Shown: one piece after another, positions 4,879-5,262 of the stretch
Layout: the number at the start of each line of letters is the position of its first letter
Position numbering within the stretch: the stretch's first letter is position 1
From: Candidatus Saccharimonadota bacterium
Lineage (GTDB): Bacteria > Patescibacteriota > Saccharimonadia > Saccharimonadales > Saccharimonadaceae
Assembly: GCA_020428265.1 (NCBI GenBank)
Contig: JAGQND010000053.1
Location: 1-5,262, forward strand
Direction: 5' to 3'
DNA: 5,262 nucleotides
Translations under genes and position numbers: made by a program
The notes under the pieces: generated by a model
Told to the model about the DNA's origin: nothing
Database searches by the model: none
The model's input: the letters and a program-made list of their open reading frames with translations, nothing else

Positions 4879-5262
4879 ATGTGCGGAATTGTCGGATATA
4901 TAGGTAATAAACAGGCTCAGCCAATCTTAATTGGGGGCTTGAAAAGGCTAGAATACAGAGGCTATGACAGTAGCGGTATAGTGACTATAAATAATAGTGG
5001 CAAAGACACCCTGCTGCGCGCCAAAGGCAAGGTGGCGGAGCTTGAAACTCGCGTGAATGCACACGAAACTGCGGATGGTGTGGGTATAGGCCACACGCGC
5101 TGGGCGACCCACGGTGAGCCAAGTAAGCGCAATGCGCACCCGCACCGCGTGGGCGACATATACTTGGTACACAACGGTATAATTGAAAACTACCAAGACC
5201 TAAAAGCAGAGCTACAAAAAGACGATTACGACTTTAAGAGCGACACCGACAGTGAGGTGCTG
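4879..5262 (+). CDS. glmS: Glucosamine-fructose-6-phosphate aminotransferase (isomerizing), N-terminal part
   Basis: The first 128 codons; the gene runs off the right edge. GlmS makes glucosamine 6-phosphate from fructose 6-phosphate and glutamine, the entry step to UDP-GlcNAc and peptidoglycan. The visible part is the class II glutamine amidotransferase (Ntn hydrolase) domain. It begins MCGIVGYIGN, with Cys2 exposed as the N-terminal nucleophile after Met removal. LKRLEYRGYDSSGI (21-34), GHTRWATHG (71-79; R74, T77, H78), HNGIIENY (98-105; N99, G100) and SDTDSEV (121-127; D124) correspond to the glutamine-binding residues of the E. coli enzyme. The start is set by Cys2 and by AAAGGG upstream. 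Nothing in the short leader resembles a glmS ribozyme. The isomerase (SIS) domains lie outside the window. Confidence 0.95.
   Translation, partial: MCGIVGYIGNKQAQPILIGGLKRLEYRGYDSSGIVTINNSGKDTLLRAKGKVAELETRVNAHETADGVGIGHTRWATHGEPSKRNAHPHRVGDIYLVHNGIIENYQDLKAELQKDDYDFKSDTDSEVL

Noticed and set aside
4948..5196. Minus-strand frames opposite glmS
   Set aside because: They are antisense to the conserved amidotransferase domain and have no domain of their own.

Overview
The window looks like a chromosomal piece of a small-genome bacterium, most probably a Patescibacteria/CPR member such as Candidatus Saccharibacteria. This rests on very short intergenic gaps, heavy use of ATA for isoleucine, Shine-Dalgarno-less starts mixed with ordinary ones, and a gene set (DUF4143 ATPase, RhuM/Doc pair, lone cytidylyltransferase-fold enzyme) often met in such genomes. 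Lineage is an inference. All reading frames are intact under the standard bacterial code, and the six visible stops are three TAA and three TAG, so the UGA-as-glycine code of Gracilibacteria/SR1 is unlikely.

Layout. (1) 1-376: C-terminal part of a Y1/HUH transposase of the REP-associated (RAYT-like) type, cut by the left edge. (2) 377-525: a gene-free stretch holding an array of about 23-bp repeats in inverted arrangement, ending in a near-consensus sigma-70 promoter. (3) 526-1791: an AAA_14/DUF4143 ATPase with a C-terminal nuclease-like motif. (4) 1792-1867: a second copy of the same 38-bp repeat, directly after the ATPase and abutting the end of galE. The ATPase is thus bracketed by 38-bp direct repeats (36/38 identical) and looks like an inserted cassette. 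(5) 1868-2884 (minus): galE, UDP-glucose 4-epimerase. (6) 2885-2904: a 20-bp divergent spacer with a perfectly symmetric -10 palindrome. (7) 2905-3342: a nucleotidyltransferase with an HxGH motif. (8) 3358-4790: a RhuM-like HTH protein overlapping a Doc (death-on-curing) toxin. (9) 4791-5262: promoter, ribosome binding site and the first 128 codons of glmS, cut by the right edge.

How the parts relate. galE, the nucleotidyltransferase and glmS fit nucleotide-sugar and cell-envelope precursor metabolism. The transposase fragment, repeat-bracketed ATPase and RhuM/Doc pair are accessory or defence-like genes placed among these housekeeping genes. Three genes (ATPase, galE, nucleotidyltransferase) have a TATAAT/TATACT hexamer beginning exactly 12 nt before the ATG and no Shine-Dalgarno, so their transcripts are predicted to be leaderless. 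doc and glmS have Shine-Dalgarno sequences.
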